NCBI RefSeq assembly: GCF_001465835.2
Contig: NZ_CP013661.2
Location: 496,001-560,000 of the forward strand
Source: Planococcus kocurii
GTDB lineage: Bacteria > Bacillota > Bacilli > Bacillales_A > Planococcaceae
DNA length: 64,000 nucleotides
Direction of reading: 5' to 3'
In this document: positions 27,238 to 35,355 of the stretch, one piece after another
Position numbering within the stretch: the first letter of the stretch is position 1
How the letters are laid out: each line of letters starts with the position of its first letter
Notes under the pieces: model-generated
Databases searched by the model: none
Seen by the model: only the letters and a program-made list of their open reading frames with translations
What the model was told of the DNA's origin: nothing
Position numbers and translations under genes: made by a program

Positions 27238-28225
27238 TTGTGAAATTAAGCTAGACAACCGAAAAAGTCATTCGTGATACCTCACAATGTATTTTCCAAT
27301 CAAAGAAAAACTTCAGAGTGATCACGAATGAACCGGTGATGATAGAATCCTACCACAACCAAATATGCACGTTTCAATCATCGCTGAGTGCCTGAATCGT
27401 TCCAGACAGCCAATTTATAATATCATAAAATTCCTGGAATCGGGGCATAAAGCCCTCGACTTTCACAAGTAGTACGAAAGAAACAAGAAACCTTGCGTTT
27501 GCTGAAAATGGGCTTACCGAAGAAAAAATCGCTTATATTCAAGACAAGATGACGCAAGTCTAAACAACAGATGTCATTGTCGGTCGTGAAAAAAAGCAAT
27601 CCACTGTTTCATGCGCACGCTCTATCACATGTTCAAAAATCGGATTTTTAATGTAGCGACTCTGCCGATAAAAGGGAAACGGAAATCCCATAGTCACTAG
27701 GAACGTCACGGAAAGCAGGCGTTCAAAAGGTACATTTTCGAAAAAGAATTCGGGCACATTGAAGAGATACCATTGTGGGCGCCCGACACAAAAGTGCGGT
27801 AACCACGCTCGTTGAAAGGCTAACAAAAGTCATCATCGCCGTGAAGCCTGCAGGATAAGGCGTGCCATAGTGAGACCACATTACATCAGTTGTTTCAAGG
27901 GATTCCCAGAAATCTGTTCAAGTCCATCACGTTTGATTCTAAAAAGGAATTCTTCAACTGAAAAGCGCTGTTGAACCAACATGACGTCTCGATTTATTTT
28001 ACGGATCCCGGCACGCCTTCTAAGCGCCTTGAATGAACATTCCAACGAGCTGCTTTGAAAAGGCTGCCAAAGGAAATGGACTTCGACCAGGTGGATCAAC
28101 CGTTCATTTCCTCAGTGGCCGACAAGCGGAATCACATCCCACGTAAGTCGCTGAATTACCGCACACCTTTGGAAACATTTTTGAGTCACCTGAATGGAGT
28201 GGACTTGTCTAGCTTATATTGACAA
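27238..28225 (+). mobile_element. Decayed IS30-family insertion sequence
   Basis: 988 bp bounded by imperfect 23-bp inverted repeats (27238-27260 and 28203-28225, matching at 18 of 23 positions, both with AAGCTAGACAA). Plus-strand frames, broken by stops and shifts, read an N-terminal helix-turn-helix (IIAECLNRSRQPIYN), a core with YFTDPGTPSKR, and a C-terminus with RNHIPRKSLNYRTPLETFL, which are IS30 transposase hallmarks. No intact transposase remains. Confidence 0.85.
27340..28221 (+). pseudogene. IS30-family transposase remnant
   Basis: Several in-frame stops and at least a few frameshifts interrupt the reading. DFDQVDQPF, then PRKSLNYRTP, then LNGVDLSSLY gives the best preserved C-terminal run. 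The DDE acidic residues cannot be assigned with confidence. It is inactive by itself. Confidence 0.8.
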
Positions 28226-28340
28226 ACGGAAAATCAATAAAAATAGTATGAAACTGCATGATTTTAGAAGAAAAATGAAACTTTAATGAAAATAAATCAG
28301 TATAGTACTTGATCATAAATTTTGCTGAGGAGGAAATACC

Positions 28341-28517
28341 ATGAACGTTAGCTTACTATTGTCCATTGTGATGGTAATTGTTGGAATGTTTTTCTTAATT
28401 TTATCGCTTTTATTTCTAGGCGAAATTCAAATAGGTGCATTTGTAGCTTCTTTAATCATTGCTATTATTTTTTATATTCAATACAAAAGACAAAAGAAAA
28501 ATGCGCCTAACAACTGA
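28341..28517 (+). CDS. Small two-helix membrane protein, 58 residues
   Basis: ATG with GAGGAGGAAA 7 bp upstream. Two hydrophobic segments (about residues 5-27 and 31-45) and a basic tail YKRQKKNAPNN. The TGA stop is the first three bases of palindrome P1 with its preceding T. No family is recognised. It starts about 115 bp after the IS30 remnant and is the leftmost gene of the palindrome array. Confidence 0.65.
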   Translation: MNVSLLLSIVMVIVGMFFLILSLLFLGEIQIGAFVASLIIAIIFYIQYKRQKKNAPNN

Positions 28518-28547
28518 ATGTAACTTTCATAGAATTATGCTACATTC
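28516..28547. repeat. Cassette palindrome P1 (degenerate)
   Basis: 32 bp: arms GAATGTAACTTT and TATGCTACATTC with three mismatches, centre CATAGAAT. It shares length and outer arms with P2-P11. It overlaps the stop codon of the 58-residue gene. Confidence 0.75.
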
Positions 28548-28670
28548 AAAACAAGTAGAAAATCTCTTGAAATTTATTTGTTTAAGAAAAACGAAACCTT
28601 CATTGGATAAAAATGGTATATATAATATCCAGTTAAATCATTCATGCTTTCTAGTAAAGGAGACCATAAA

Positions 28671-28877
28671 ATGTTTAAATCTAATCTTGCGAATCAGCTG
28701 ATTAAGATTATCCTGATTTGGATTATCTATTTTTTAATATTTACGAATGGCGTCTTTTCCTACCCTCAAGATATAGTCTTTATTATTTTAGCTACAATTT
28801 TTTATATTTTACTAACGACTTTTTTCCTTTGGAGAATAAAAAAACCTAGCAAAAAAGTGAGATCTGAACAAGCGTAA
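28671..28877 (+). CDS. Small two-helix membrane protein, 68 residues
   Basis: ATG 28671 with AAAGGAG upstream; a longer frame has no binding site. Two membrane helices (about 9-27 and 34-53) and a basic tail RIKKPSKKVRSEQA. No family is recognised. It lies alone between P1 and P2, followed by its own terminator. Confidence 0.65.
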   Translation: MFKSNLANQLIKIILIWIIYFLIFTNGVFSYPQDIVFIILATIFYILLTTFFLWRIKKPSKKVRSEQA

Positions 28878-28902
28878 TTTGAAAGTAATGCCGAATAGCG
28901 CT

Positions 28903-28943
28903 AAAGGCCAGGTAAGGGATTTCCCCTTTTCCCTGGTCTTTTT
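28903..28943 (+). terminator. Terminator between the 68-residue gene and P2
   Basis: GGCCAGG...CCTGGTC hairpin with inner AAGGG/CCCTT pairing and a TTTTT tail, which ends one base before palindrome P2. Confidence 0.8.
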
Positions 28944-28975
28944 GAATGTAACTTAATTAGTATTAAGTTACATTC
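28944..28975. repeat. Cassette palindrome P2
   Basis: 32 bp: arms GAATGTAACTTA and TAAGTTACATTC fully complementary, centre ATTAGTAT. It lies between convergent genes. Confidence 0.9.
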
Positions 28976-29013
28976 AAACAATCCGATATTCTCAAGCAAT
29001 TACTCCAATAAAT

Positions 29014-29457
29014 CTATAATTTATGGATGACTTCAAACCGTTCACATACTAGAAGCATGGTTTCTGAGTATGGTAAATTATGTACTTTTAGTTCGCTTTT
29101 AAAAAATTGTTCATGAGCATTCCACCAATAGGTGTAATCGCCTTCACCTTCTGCTAAGGCAAAGTCAATTGGAACTTCATTCATAGGTAAAATCGATACA
29201 TCTGTCACTCTAATAATTGCAACGGGTAACTCCTTTGAATTTAATACAATGTTATATTGACCAACGTGTGGTAACGGTTCATTCTCGAATTCATACCATA
29301 CGTGAGCTGAACATGTAGCTGTTTTCTTCCCTTCGACTACTAAACTAGCTAACCAATCTGCATCAGCGCCGAATTGAAATGCTTCTACTTCTTTTGTTTG
29401 GATTTGGCCTTGGCTTGTCCAGTAATCATTCCAAAATTTCAACGTTTGTTCATTCAT
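29014..29457 (-). CDS. ASCH-domain protein
   Basis: 147 residues from ATG 29457 (GAGG upstream; a TTG one codon earlier is less likely). GKKTATCSAHVWYEFENE and LPVAIIRVTDVSI are typical of the ASCH fold, a PUA-like domain linked to RNA binding or nucleotide handling. DFALAEGEGDYTYWWNAHEQFF also fits ASCH proteins of this size. Single-gene cassette between P2 and P3. Confidence 0.8.
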   Translation of the reverse strand: MNEQTLKFWNDYWTSQGQIQTKEVEAFQFGADADWLASLVVEGKKTATCSAHVWYEFENEPLPHVGQYNIVLNSKELPVAIIRVTDVSILPMNEVPIDFALAEGEGDYTYWWNAHEQFFKSELKVHNLPYSETMLLVCERFEVIHKL

Positions 29458-29517
29458 CAATAAAACCTCGATCCTTAAATAATTTTGTCATTCAATATCG
29501 TTAAAAACGCTGTAAAC

Positions 29518-29549
29518 GAAAGTAACTTAATTGCTATTAAGTTACTTTC
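29518..29549. repeat. Cassette palindrome P3 (arm-covarying copy)
   Basis: 32 bp: arms GAAAGTAACTTA and TAAGTTACTTTC, fully complementary, centre ATTGCTAT. Both arms carry the same outer change (GAAAG/CTTTC instead of GAATG/CATTC), which keeps pairing. It overlaps the stop codon of the next gene. Confidence 0.9.
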
Positions 29550-29871
29550 AGATTTGACGTTCATTACCTATACGATCTCTTTTATTTTTAAAGAACTCCA
29601 TAACAAGAATATTTATGAATGCGTTTATCGGAATGAAAAATAGTAATGTCACTATACCCATTGAATCAAATAAACCTTCTGTCTGTTTATGAAAAGTTTG
29701 AACGTCCAATTTGTAAAGATAAACCGAAGCAATTGAAAGGATAAGTGCATTTACAAAAAAGACAGCTAAAATTCTTGTCCATTTATTTGCTTTTGTTTTT
29801 ATCATCCAAAGAGCTACCAGAGAAGAAACAAGTAAAGAAAATAGAATAATTCCTAGAAATACTGGATGCAA
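29548..29871 (-). CDS. Membrane protein with three predicted helices, 107 residues
   Basis: Three hydrophobic segments (about residues 3-24, 32-53 and 68-92) and a charged tail FFKNKRDRIGNERQI. No family is recognised. The TGA stop is formed by the end of palindrome P3. ATG start lies 34 bp from P4, which leaves little room for a private promoter. Confidence 0.65.
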   Translation of the reverse strand: MHPVFLGIILFSLLVSSLVALWMIKTKANKWTRILAVFFVNALILSIASVYLYKLDVQTFHKQTEGLFDSMGIVTLLFFIPINAFINILVMEFFKNKRDRIGNERQI

Positions 29872-29905
29872 ATATATCCCTCCTAGATTGATTTTATTAG
29901 GAAAC

Positions 29906-29937
29906 GAATGTAACTTAATTCACAATAAGTTACATTC
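29906..29937. repeat. Cassette palindrome P4
   Basis: 32 bp: arms GAATGTAACTTA and TAAGTTACATTC, centre ATTCACAA (same centre as P7). It overlaps the stop codon of the gene at 29936-30154. Confidence 0.9.
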
Positions 29938-30154
29938 AGATTTGCTTAGATTCTTTCAAGCTTCTAAAAAGTAAACTGGATAAAATAAACGAAAGAATCA
30001 CAATGGCCGGAATAATAATAATGCCTGATATTAATTGAGTTTGAGTATTTAGAGGGATATATGCATTTTCAAGCCACGCAAAAAATTTAAAAAGTAAAAA
30101 GAAAATAACAAAAGTCACTAAATAGTAAACCAGTTTTTCTGAGATTTTTTTCAA
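29936..30154 (-). CDS. Small two-helix membrane protein, 72 residues
   Basis: Two hydrophobic segments (about residues 8-28 and 41-64) separated by a polar loop AYIPLNTQTQ, then a short tail SLKESKQI. ATG start with GGAGGTC upstream. The TGA stop is provided by P4. Single-gene cassette between P4 and P5. No family is recognised. Confidence 0.65.
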   Translation of the reverse strand: MKKISEKLVYYLVTFVIFFLLFKFFAWLENAYIPLNTQTQLISGIIIIPAIVILSFILSSLLFRSLKESKQI

Positions 30155-30197
30155 TGTAGACCTCCCGTTATATTTACTGGATCGTCACACTTGTTTT

Positions 30198-30229
30198 GAA
30201 TGTAACTTAACTGCACATAAGTTACATTC
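30198..30229. repeat. Cassette palindrome P5
   Basis: 32 bp: arms GAATGTAACTTA and TAAGTTACATTC, centre ACTGCACA. Its right edge provides an in-frame TGA for the reading frame that continues past the LRR gene stop. Confidence 0.9.
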
Positions 30230-30386
30230 AAAACCTAGTCTTTGCCCCAATACTTTCATTTAGCTTTTGCCAATAATTTTTCATTCCTCCAGATTGTTTT
30301 GCAACTGCCGGACCAAGGACATTAGCTTTTCTTTCCTTTACTTTTGTTCTAAGTTTCAGTGGCAGAGAAAATTTGTGAAATCTTCC

Positions 30387-31625
30387 CTACCATTCCCGCC
30401 ATTCTTCTGTAATATCTTCATCGGTCTCCAGACCAGCTTGCTGCGCATTTTCCAGTAGCAAATCACAGAGTTCCTCCCGTTCCATCGTCTCAATGAAAAA
30501 GTCATATTTTTCATTCAACGCATTTAAACGGAGGACTGTTTTCTTCACTTTTTTAATAATTTCCTTTTCGGATGGATTGTTTAGATTGGAAAGTACAACC
30601 CTATAGTCTTGGAGCACAGTTTCGGTTGCCATTATATTCTCTTCGGTAAATTGGTCATCTCCGTCATTCATCCTTATTCTCCACTCTTGAGTAGGCAACG
30701 TATGCTCTACCTGATTAGCATTTTGGAAAACCGGTTCAGTGTCTTCCGGTAGGAATTTTTCTTTAAAAGTGGGACGGTCATTGAGTCGTGGCCCCTCTAT
30801 AAGCCGGTGCGAATAATGTTTTTTATTCGTGAAATAAACGTGTTCCAATTCGATACAGGGGGAGACATCTCCATCCTTGACAGTAGAGTCCCAAAACCTC
30901 ATGCTGCTCAAGTGAGGAAGATGCTTAATGAATCGGATAGAAGGTATCGCTCCACAGTTATTTAAAGCTAAATGAACGAGCGACAAAGCTTTTTCGATTG
31001 GCAAAAAGTCTTCTATATTTTTCGCAGCTTCGATTTCAAGTGAAATCAAATTTTTTGATAGATGCTGGATCGCTTCGATGTCAGTCAAAGCTCTCATTCT
31101 GAATAATCCTAAGCTATTCAACTTCTTCAATCCTTGAATCCCCTCTAGGGAAGTGATATTAGAGCTGATGAGCTCGAGATCTTCAAGAGCTTTCATGTCT
31201 GAGAATTCTTTTAGATCTTTTCCTTTTGGCTTATAGCCCCAGATCTGTATTTTCTTCAAGTTGATCAAGTTGCCGATTCCTGCTGCCTTAGGCGGCAGTG
31301 TTCCGTAAATCTCTTCCAAAGTGGTCAATTGGCTAAAATCAATTGTCGAGGAAGAAACAGCATCATCAATTGATAAATCTTTAAGCGACTTCAAGTGATA
31401 GAGTCCGTTCAAATTCTTCACATTCGGACCTTGTAGCGACAAAGATTCAATGCTTGGGCATTCACTCAAGAAATCGATTTGTGCTTCTTCATAGTAATAC
31501 GTAATCTGTACACTTTTGATGTGGTTTGTTTGGATGTATTGGATAGATTCTTGTACATTATGTTTGCCAATCAATACGGTGATACCATCCTCGTCATTTC
31601 TAATGCGTAGTTTACCTTTTTCCAT
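30387..31625 (-). CDS. Leucine-rich-repeat protein
   Basis: 412 residues with several 20-24 residue leucine-rich repeats from about residue 55 to 230 (LKSLKDLSIDD, LINLKKIQIWG, MKALEDLELIS, LKKLNSLGLF, LVHLALNNC) and a helical C-terminal part from about 330. No signal peptide, so probably a cytosolic interaction protein. ATG start with AAGGAGG. The frame stays open for 52 codons after the TAG and ends at a TGA in P5, which is odd. Confidence 0.75.
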   Translation of the reverse strand: MEKGKLRIRNDEDGITVLIGKHNVQESIQYIQTNHIKSVQITYYYEEAQIDFLSECPSIESLSLQGPNVKNLNGLYHLKSLKDLSIDDAVSSSTIDFSQLTTLEEIYGTLPPKAAGIGNLINLKKIQIWGYKPKGKDLKEFSDMKALEDLELISSNITSLEGIQGLKKLNSLGLFRMRALTDIEAIQHLSKNLISLEIEAAKNIEDFLPIEKALSLVHLALNNCGAIPSIRFIKHLPHLSSMRFWDSTVKDGDVSPCIELEHVYFTNKKHYSHRLIEGPRLNDRPTFKEKFLPEDTEPVFQNANQVEHTLPTQEWRIRMNDGDDQFTEENIMATETVLQDYRVVLSNLNNPSEKEIIKKVKKTVLRLNALNEKYDFFIETMEREELCDLLLENAQQAGLETDEDITEEWREW

Positions 31626-32095
31626 AGGTCCTCCTTAGTTCTCTTTTCTCTCTTATCATTAGAACCAACATACTTATGTTAAATATACTTAGAACTAACT
31701 ATAATAGCTAGATAAATTTGGTAATAAAAGCGTTCGTAAAAATACACCTACATGAACGAAAAAAGAAGATGCTTAGGACCAGCACCTTCTCTAGTTTGCT
31801 TTTATAGACTTCCGATAAGCTACGATATGTAAACTAGTCATAATACAACTATAATAGCTATATATTAACTTGGAAATATAAAGAAAAGATAAATTCAATG
31901 AAAGTTCGTGCTAAAATTTAAAATGTTATAATTTTACAAATACTCTATGTATATTTTAGTGAAAAGCGAAGAAAATAAGAGCTTGTCTTAATTACGAAGA
32001 CTCCTGGCCTTTTCGAAGCCACATAGGACTTTGAAAATTGGAACGGAACTCTACTTAGTTAGAGTAAAATTACTTTAGATTGGAGAACTTACGTA
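31626..32095. other. Non-coding gap with dif-like site D4
   Basis: 470 bp, AT-rich, between divergent genes. It contains D4 (31808-31835), a hairpin-prone AGAAGATGCT/AGCACCTTCT segment (31767-31793) and a GTTCGTAAAA sequence (31732-31741) that recurs near 37.3 kb. I see no gene. Confidence 0.5.
31808..31835 (+). repeat. dif-like site D4
   Basis: Left arm ACTTCCGATAA (9 of 11 to recalled Bacillus dif), centre GCTACG, right arm ATATGTAAACT (10 of 11). It is the best of the five and lies to the left of the alpha/beta hydrolase gene. Confidence 0.65.
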
Positions 32096-32836
32096 ATGAA
32101 CGATTTTAAAGAATATTCTATTGATATAGGGAATCAACAACTTTATTGCGAATACACAGATGAACTTAACTCATTACCTACTATCGTTTTCGATTCTGGA
32201 TACGGATGGACGAAAGATAATTGGGACATAATAAAAAACGAAATCGCCTATTTTTCAAGGGTGTTCATATATGATCGGGCTGGACTAGGAAAAAGTAAAT
32301 ACACAGGAGACCCCCGCCATAGTCAGAGAAACGTAGAAAATTTGCGTAGGTTGCTTAAAGAAGCAGAAATAAAACCACCTTATATTTTGGTCGGTCATTC
32401 ATTTGGTGGCGTAAATGTTCGTTTATATACAGCCACTTATCCGGAAGAAGTAGCTGGACTTGTTCTCTTAGATTCCTGCCATGAAGATCAGAATAAGCTT
32501 ATGGCCCCACTCTTCTCTTCCCATACGCAGGATGAGTATTTCAGTCAATTTACCGTCGAAGGAACACTGAGTGAATTTGAAGAAAGCCTAGAACAAGTCC
32601 GAAAATATAACTCACTTGGAAATATTCCTCTTATTGTAATCACAGGTGAAAACCAACCGCACCATACATCGGAATCTTGGGCTTATTGGATGATGTTCCA
32701 ACAGGATTTGGCGAAATTAAGTACCAATAGTCAACACGTCATTCTAGAGAAAGCTGGACATGCTGTTCACTTAGATTCTCCAAAAGAGATTATCCATCAA
32801 ATCAAAAAGATGGTTGATACCTTCCAACAGTCATAA
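32096..32836 (+). CDS. Alpha/beta hydrolase
   Basis: 246 residues. Oxyanion-hole region VFDSGYGWTKDNW, nucleophile elbow VGHSFGG near residue 100, acidic residue near the ITGEN strand and catalytic His in KAGHAVHLDSP near residue 222. Closest to general esterase/haloperoxidase-type hydrolases. ATG start with TTGGAGAA. It is the only gene between D4 and D5. Confidence 0.8.
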   Translation: MNDFKEYSIDIGNQQLYCEYTDELNSLPTIVFDSGYGWTKDNWDIIKNEIAYFSRVFIYDRAGLGKSKYTGDPRHSQRNVENLRRLLKEAEIKPPYILVGHSFGGVNVRLYTATYPEEVAGLVLLDSCHEDQNKLMAPLFSSHTQDEYFSQFTVEGTLSEFEESLEQVRKYNSLGNIPLIVITGENQPHHTSESWAYWMMFQQDLAKLSTNSQHVILEKAGHAVHLDSPKEIIHQIKKMVDTFQQS

Positions 32837-33009
32837 GTTATTTAGTAGGTCCCAACAGTAAATGAATAATTTTAATAAAAGCCAATTAAAGAAACCGAAA
32901 TTGAGAAGAAAAGAGCATTGCGATTCTTCTCTCTTTTAATTGTTTGAAGTATTCGTAAAATTATACTTTCCTAAACTAAAAGATAAGGAACTTAAACTTT
33001 AGCCTTTTA

Positions 33010-33037
33010 TCTGTTGATAAGCTCCGATAAGTATACT
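33010..33037 (+). repeat. dif-like site D5
   Basis: Left arm TCTGTTGATAA, centre GCTCCG, right arm ATAAGTATACT. Centre differs from D4 (GCTACG) by one base and the inner GATAA is shared. Weaker overall match to dif. Confidence 0.4.
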
Positions 33038-33153
33038 CTTACTCATTCAAAAATACGGACATAGAGCCTTGAAATAAACCCTTTTGAATGTATTATTTTT
33101 TGTGTATTTTCAGTTTCGTTGTTTTTTGATGAAGTCAATGGAATGGCAATTCG

Positions 33154-33185
33154 GAATGTAACTTAATTAGTATTATGTTACATTC
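33154..33185. repeat. Cassette palindrome P6
   Basis: 32 bp: arms GAATGTAACTTA and TATGTTACATTC with one mismatch, centre ATTAGTAT (same as P2). Confidence 0.88.
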
Positions 33186-33489
33186 ACTTTCATCAAAATC
33201 GGTTTTATTACAGACTCTTTTATCACGAGTAGTTGTATAAAAAAGAAATATTTATCATTATAGAAAAAATTATCGAGATATTTTTTAAGGATTATCTCCC
33301 TCAAAATTAGTTAAATAAGTCGACTAGTAGAGACTTCTACGTAAAAAAATTTTTCAATAAATACAAGCAATATTTTAATTCCAATATTTATAATTTATTA
33401 CTTTTGTTAAAAAAATTACATTTATAAGTTTAAAGTGTTAATTAAAGGAAATAGTTGTAATAAGACAAAAAAATTGAGGAGGAATTATT

Positions 33490-34128
33490 TTGAAGAAATT
33501 CTTAGGAAGTTTTTTACTCTTGGCTTTCATGTTTACAGTCCTACTAGGTGGTCAAGTAAGCGCAGGAACGAATACTGGTACGACGGGGTCCATTGATCTA
33601 AGCGATTTAGATCTAACTGACTTAAAGCCTGGTGATGTAATTGAAGGTGATGGTTTTCAACTCAGACAGTTGTCAGACGAACAACTCGAAAAAGAGTTGG
33701 GATATAGCTTACCAGAAGAAAAGATGTCAGTTATGGCTCAACAATGTGCGACAGGTTCAACTGCATTTACTAGAGGATTGACTACTGATGGTCCCACTAG
33801 TTACAGACCTGTAGTCAATATTTACACAGAATTATGCTTAAATGATGATAATCAATATGTGATTGAAAGTATTCAATCAATCAACATTGATGCTACTGAT
33901 GGTGGTGTTGTAAAAGGAGTTTCCGGAAATACGGAAGCTTCAGCTCTTAACAACGGAAAAACACTTTTTTATGTAGTCGATGGCTATTGGTACAATAATA
34001 CTACTACCACAACTGGAACAACAGGCGGGTTTACTACGCCAGTTGCGTCAGCTACTTTCAACGCTTCTGATACTACTAACTACTTCGGCTATACGTATCA
34101 ATCAGATAACATTATTTTATTCAATTAA
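33490..34128 (+). CDS. Secreted protein of unknown function, 212 residues
   Basis: TTG start with GAGGAGGAAT upstream. Signal peptide of about 25 residues with a cut near VSA-GT, then an acidic linker rich in Asp and Leu, two Cys (AQQCATG and YTELCLND) that could form a disulfide, and a Thr/Gly-rich stretch (NNTTTTTGTTGG) before the C-terminus. No catalytic motif and no sortase signal is seen. Followed by its own terminator, then a lipoprotein gene. Confidence 0.7.
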   Translation: MKKFLGSFLLLAFMFTVLLGGQVSAGTNTGTTGSIDLSDLDLTDLKPGDVIEGDGFQLRQLSDEQLEKELGYSLPEEKMSVMAQQCATGSTAFTRGLTTDGPTSYRPVVNIYTELCLNDDNQYVIESIQSINIDATDGGVVKGVSGNTEASALNNGKTLFYVVDGYWYNNTTTTTGTTGGFTTPVASATFNASDTTNYFGYTYQSDNIILFN

Positions 34129-34152
34129 AGGCAACATTGTTTAGTCCAATTT

Positions 34153-34187
34153 AAAGCTGTTAAGATAACTCTTAACAGCTTTTTTTA
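34153..34187 (+). terminator. Terminator after the secreted-protein gene
   Basis: AAAGCTGTTAAGA/TCTTAACAGCTTT hairpin with a TTTTTTT tail. Confidence 0.88.
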
Positions 34188-34215
34188 TTTATTAGACGAT
34201 ATTGGAGGGATAGAA

Positions 34216-34809
34216 GTGAGAAAAAAATTTATGATTATTACTATAACTACAATTCTATTTTTGATCATAGCAGGTTGCAGTACAGAAGAAGATACTGGAT
34301 CGGACGAATCACAGCAAGAAACCGTTGAACTTGAAGATCAGAATAATCAAGAAGAATACCTAGGTAAAAATCTTGATATTGGCGTACTGGGAACACCTCC
34401 GGAAATAAGTGATGAAAAAATAAACTTTAGTTCTGTGGAAATTGAAGAACTAAGTATTGAAACAGTTGAACAGTATGATGGATTTTTCATTATGGAAGAC
34501 TATTTAGAGAAGGCTGCAGACGGTCCATATAGTGATATATTTGAAAAATCAGATGTCCTCTTTTTCTTTATCCAAACAGAAGCCTATTATTTCCCTTTTG
34601 TAGAGGATGAAATAAGTTACTCAGACTACTCTACTAGAATAAATGATGAAGAAATATATGCTTTAGGATATTATCCTGGGGATGAAGAAAATATTAGAAC
34701 GTGGCAGTTGGATATTACAGCTCAAGATCCTAGCGAAGAAGAAAAAGAAGAAATTATAAAAGGCCTTTATTACGAAATGTTTAATATTATTAGAGATTTA
34801 GAGAAATGA
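34216..34809 (+). CDS. Lipoprotein of unknown function, 197 residues
   Basis: GTG start with TGGAGGGA upstream. The lipobox LIIAGC puts the lipidated Cys near residue 21, followed by a strongly acidic linker (TEEDTGSDESQQE) and a domain rich in Glu, Asp, Tyr and Ile. No family is recognised. Same strand as the secreted-protein gene and in the same P6-P7 interval, so they may work together at the cell surface. Confidence 0.75.
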   Translation: MRKKFMIITITTILFLIIAGCSTEEDTGSDESQQETVELEDQNNQEEYLGKNLDIGVLGTPPEISDEKINFSSVEIEELSIETVEQYDGFFIMEDYLEKAADGPYSDIFEKSDVLFFFIQTEAYYFPFVEDEISYSDYSTRINDEEIYALGYYPGDEENIRTWQLDITAQDPSEEEKEEIIKGLYYEMFNIIRDLEK

Positions 34810-34817
34810 TCGTATTT

Positions 34818-34855
34818 TAAAACTCCACTTACTGTTCAAGTGGAGTTTTAATTTT
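34818..34855 (+). terminator. Terminator after the lipoprotein gene
   Basis: AAAACTCCACTT/AAGTGGAGTTTT hairpin with a T-rich tail, 20 bp before P7. Confidence 0.85.
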
Positions 34856-34875
34856 GATTTTTTTTACTTCGTTTT

Positions 34876-34907
34876 GAATGTAACTTAATTCACAATAAGT
34901 TACATTC
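34876..34907. repeat. Cassette palindrome P7
   Basis: 32 bp: arms GAATGTAACTTA and TAAGTTACATTC, centre ATTCACAA, identical to P4. It lies between convergent genes. Confidence 0.9.
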
Positions 34908-34943
34908 AATAGCCTAATAAATAAAGCTGGAATTGAACTGAAC

Positions 34944-35294
34944 CTATTTTGCACCGTTGTTTTTCTCGTATAAATCTCTATAGCTAATTACGAGAAGACA
35001 GAACATAAATATTAAGCAATAAAAAATTCTAGCATTAAATTCATCAGTCCCAAAAGTTTTATCAAGCAAGATACTGACAGTTAAAGCTAACATGCTAACG
35101 ACACTAAAAAGAATATATAATGGCTTGTGTGATGAGAAATACTCTTTCTTCAATTCAATCACTAAATAAACGACTGCGAAGATAAGTGAAACAAACCGAG
35201 TTAGAAAAAAATATTCGTATTGAAGAAAAAACGTTGCAACTAAAAAGCCGATAAATGCCAAAATAACAATTATAGAAAAAATATCTTTTTTCAT
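34944..35294 (-). CDS. Membrane protein with four predicted helices, 116 residues
   Basis: Start at ATG 35294 (MKKDIFS) with AGGTG upstream; the longer frame adds seven residues. Four hydrophobic segments (about 5-25, 28-45, 54-75 and 86-108) and a short basic tail. No family is recognised. Single-gene cassette between P7 and P8. Confidence 0.65.
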   Translation of the reverse strand: MKKDIFSIIVILAFIGFLVATFFLQYEYFFLTRFVSLIFAVVYLVIELKKEYFSSHKPLYILFSVVSMLALTVSILLDKTFGTDEFNARIFYCLIFMFCLLVISYRDLYEKNNGAK

Positions 35295-35355
35295 CCCAAA
35301 CACCTCATATTTCATTCTCGTCTACATAATATTCTTTAATACTCTAACTGATTTT

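Larger units (their letters stand above)
32837..33489. other. Non-coding gap with D5 and P6
   Basis: About 650 bp, very AT-rich. It holds D5 (33010-33037) and P6 (33154-33185). The 300 bp after P6 probably carry the promoter for the secreted-protein gene. No gene is seen. Confidence 0.5.

Noticed and set aside
27560..28099. Minus-strand frames in the IS30 relic
   Set aside because: They are antisense to the decayed transposase and have no ribosome binding site.
31808..31835. D4 as the chromosomal dif site
   Set aside because: Five related sites occur here, none is a full match, and the region lies beside an rrn operon and men genes rather than at a typical terminus.
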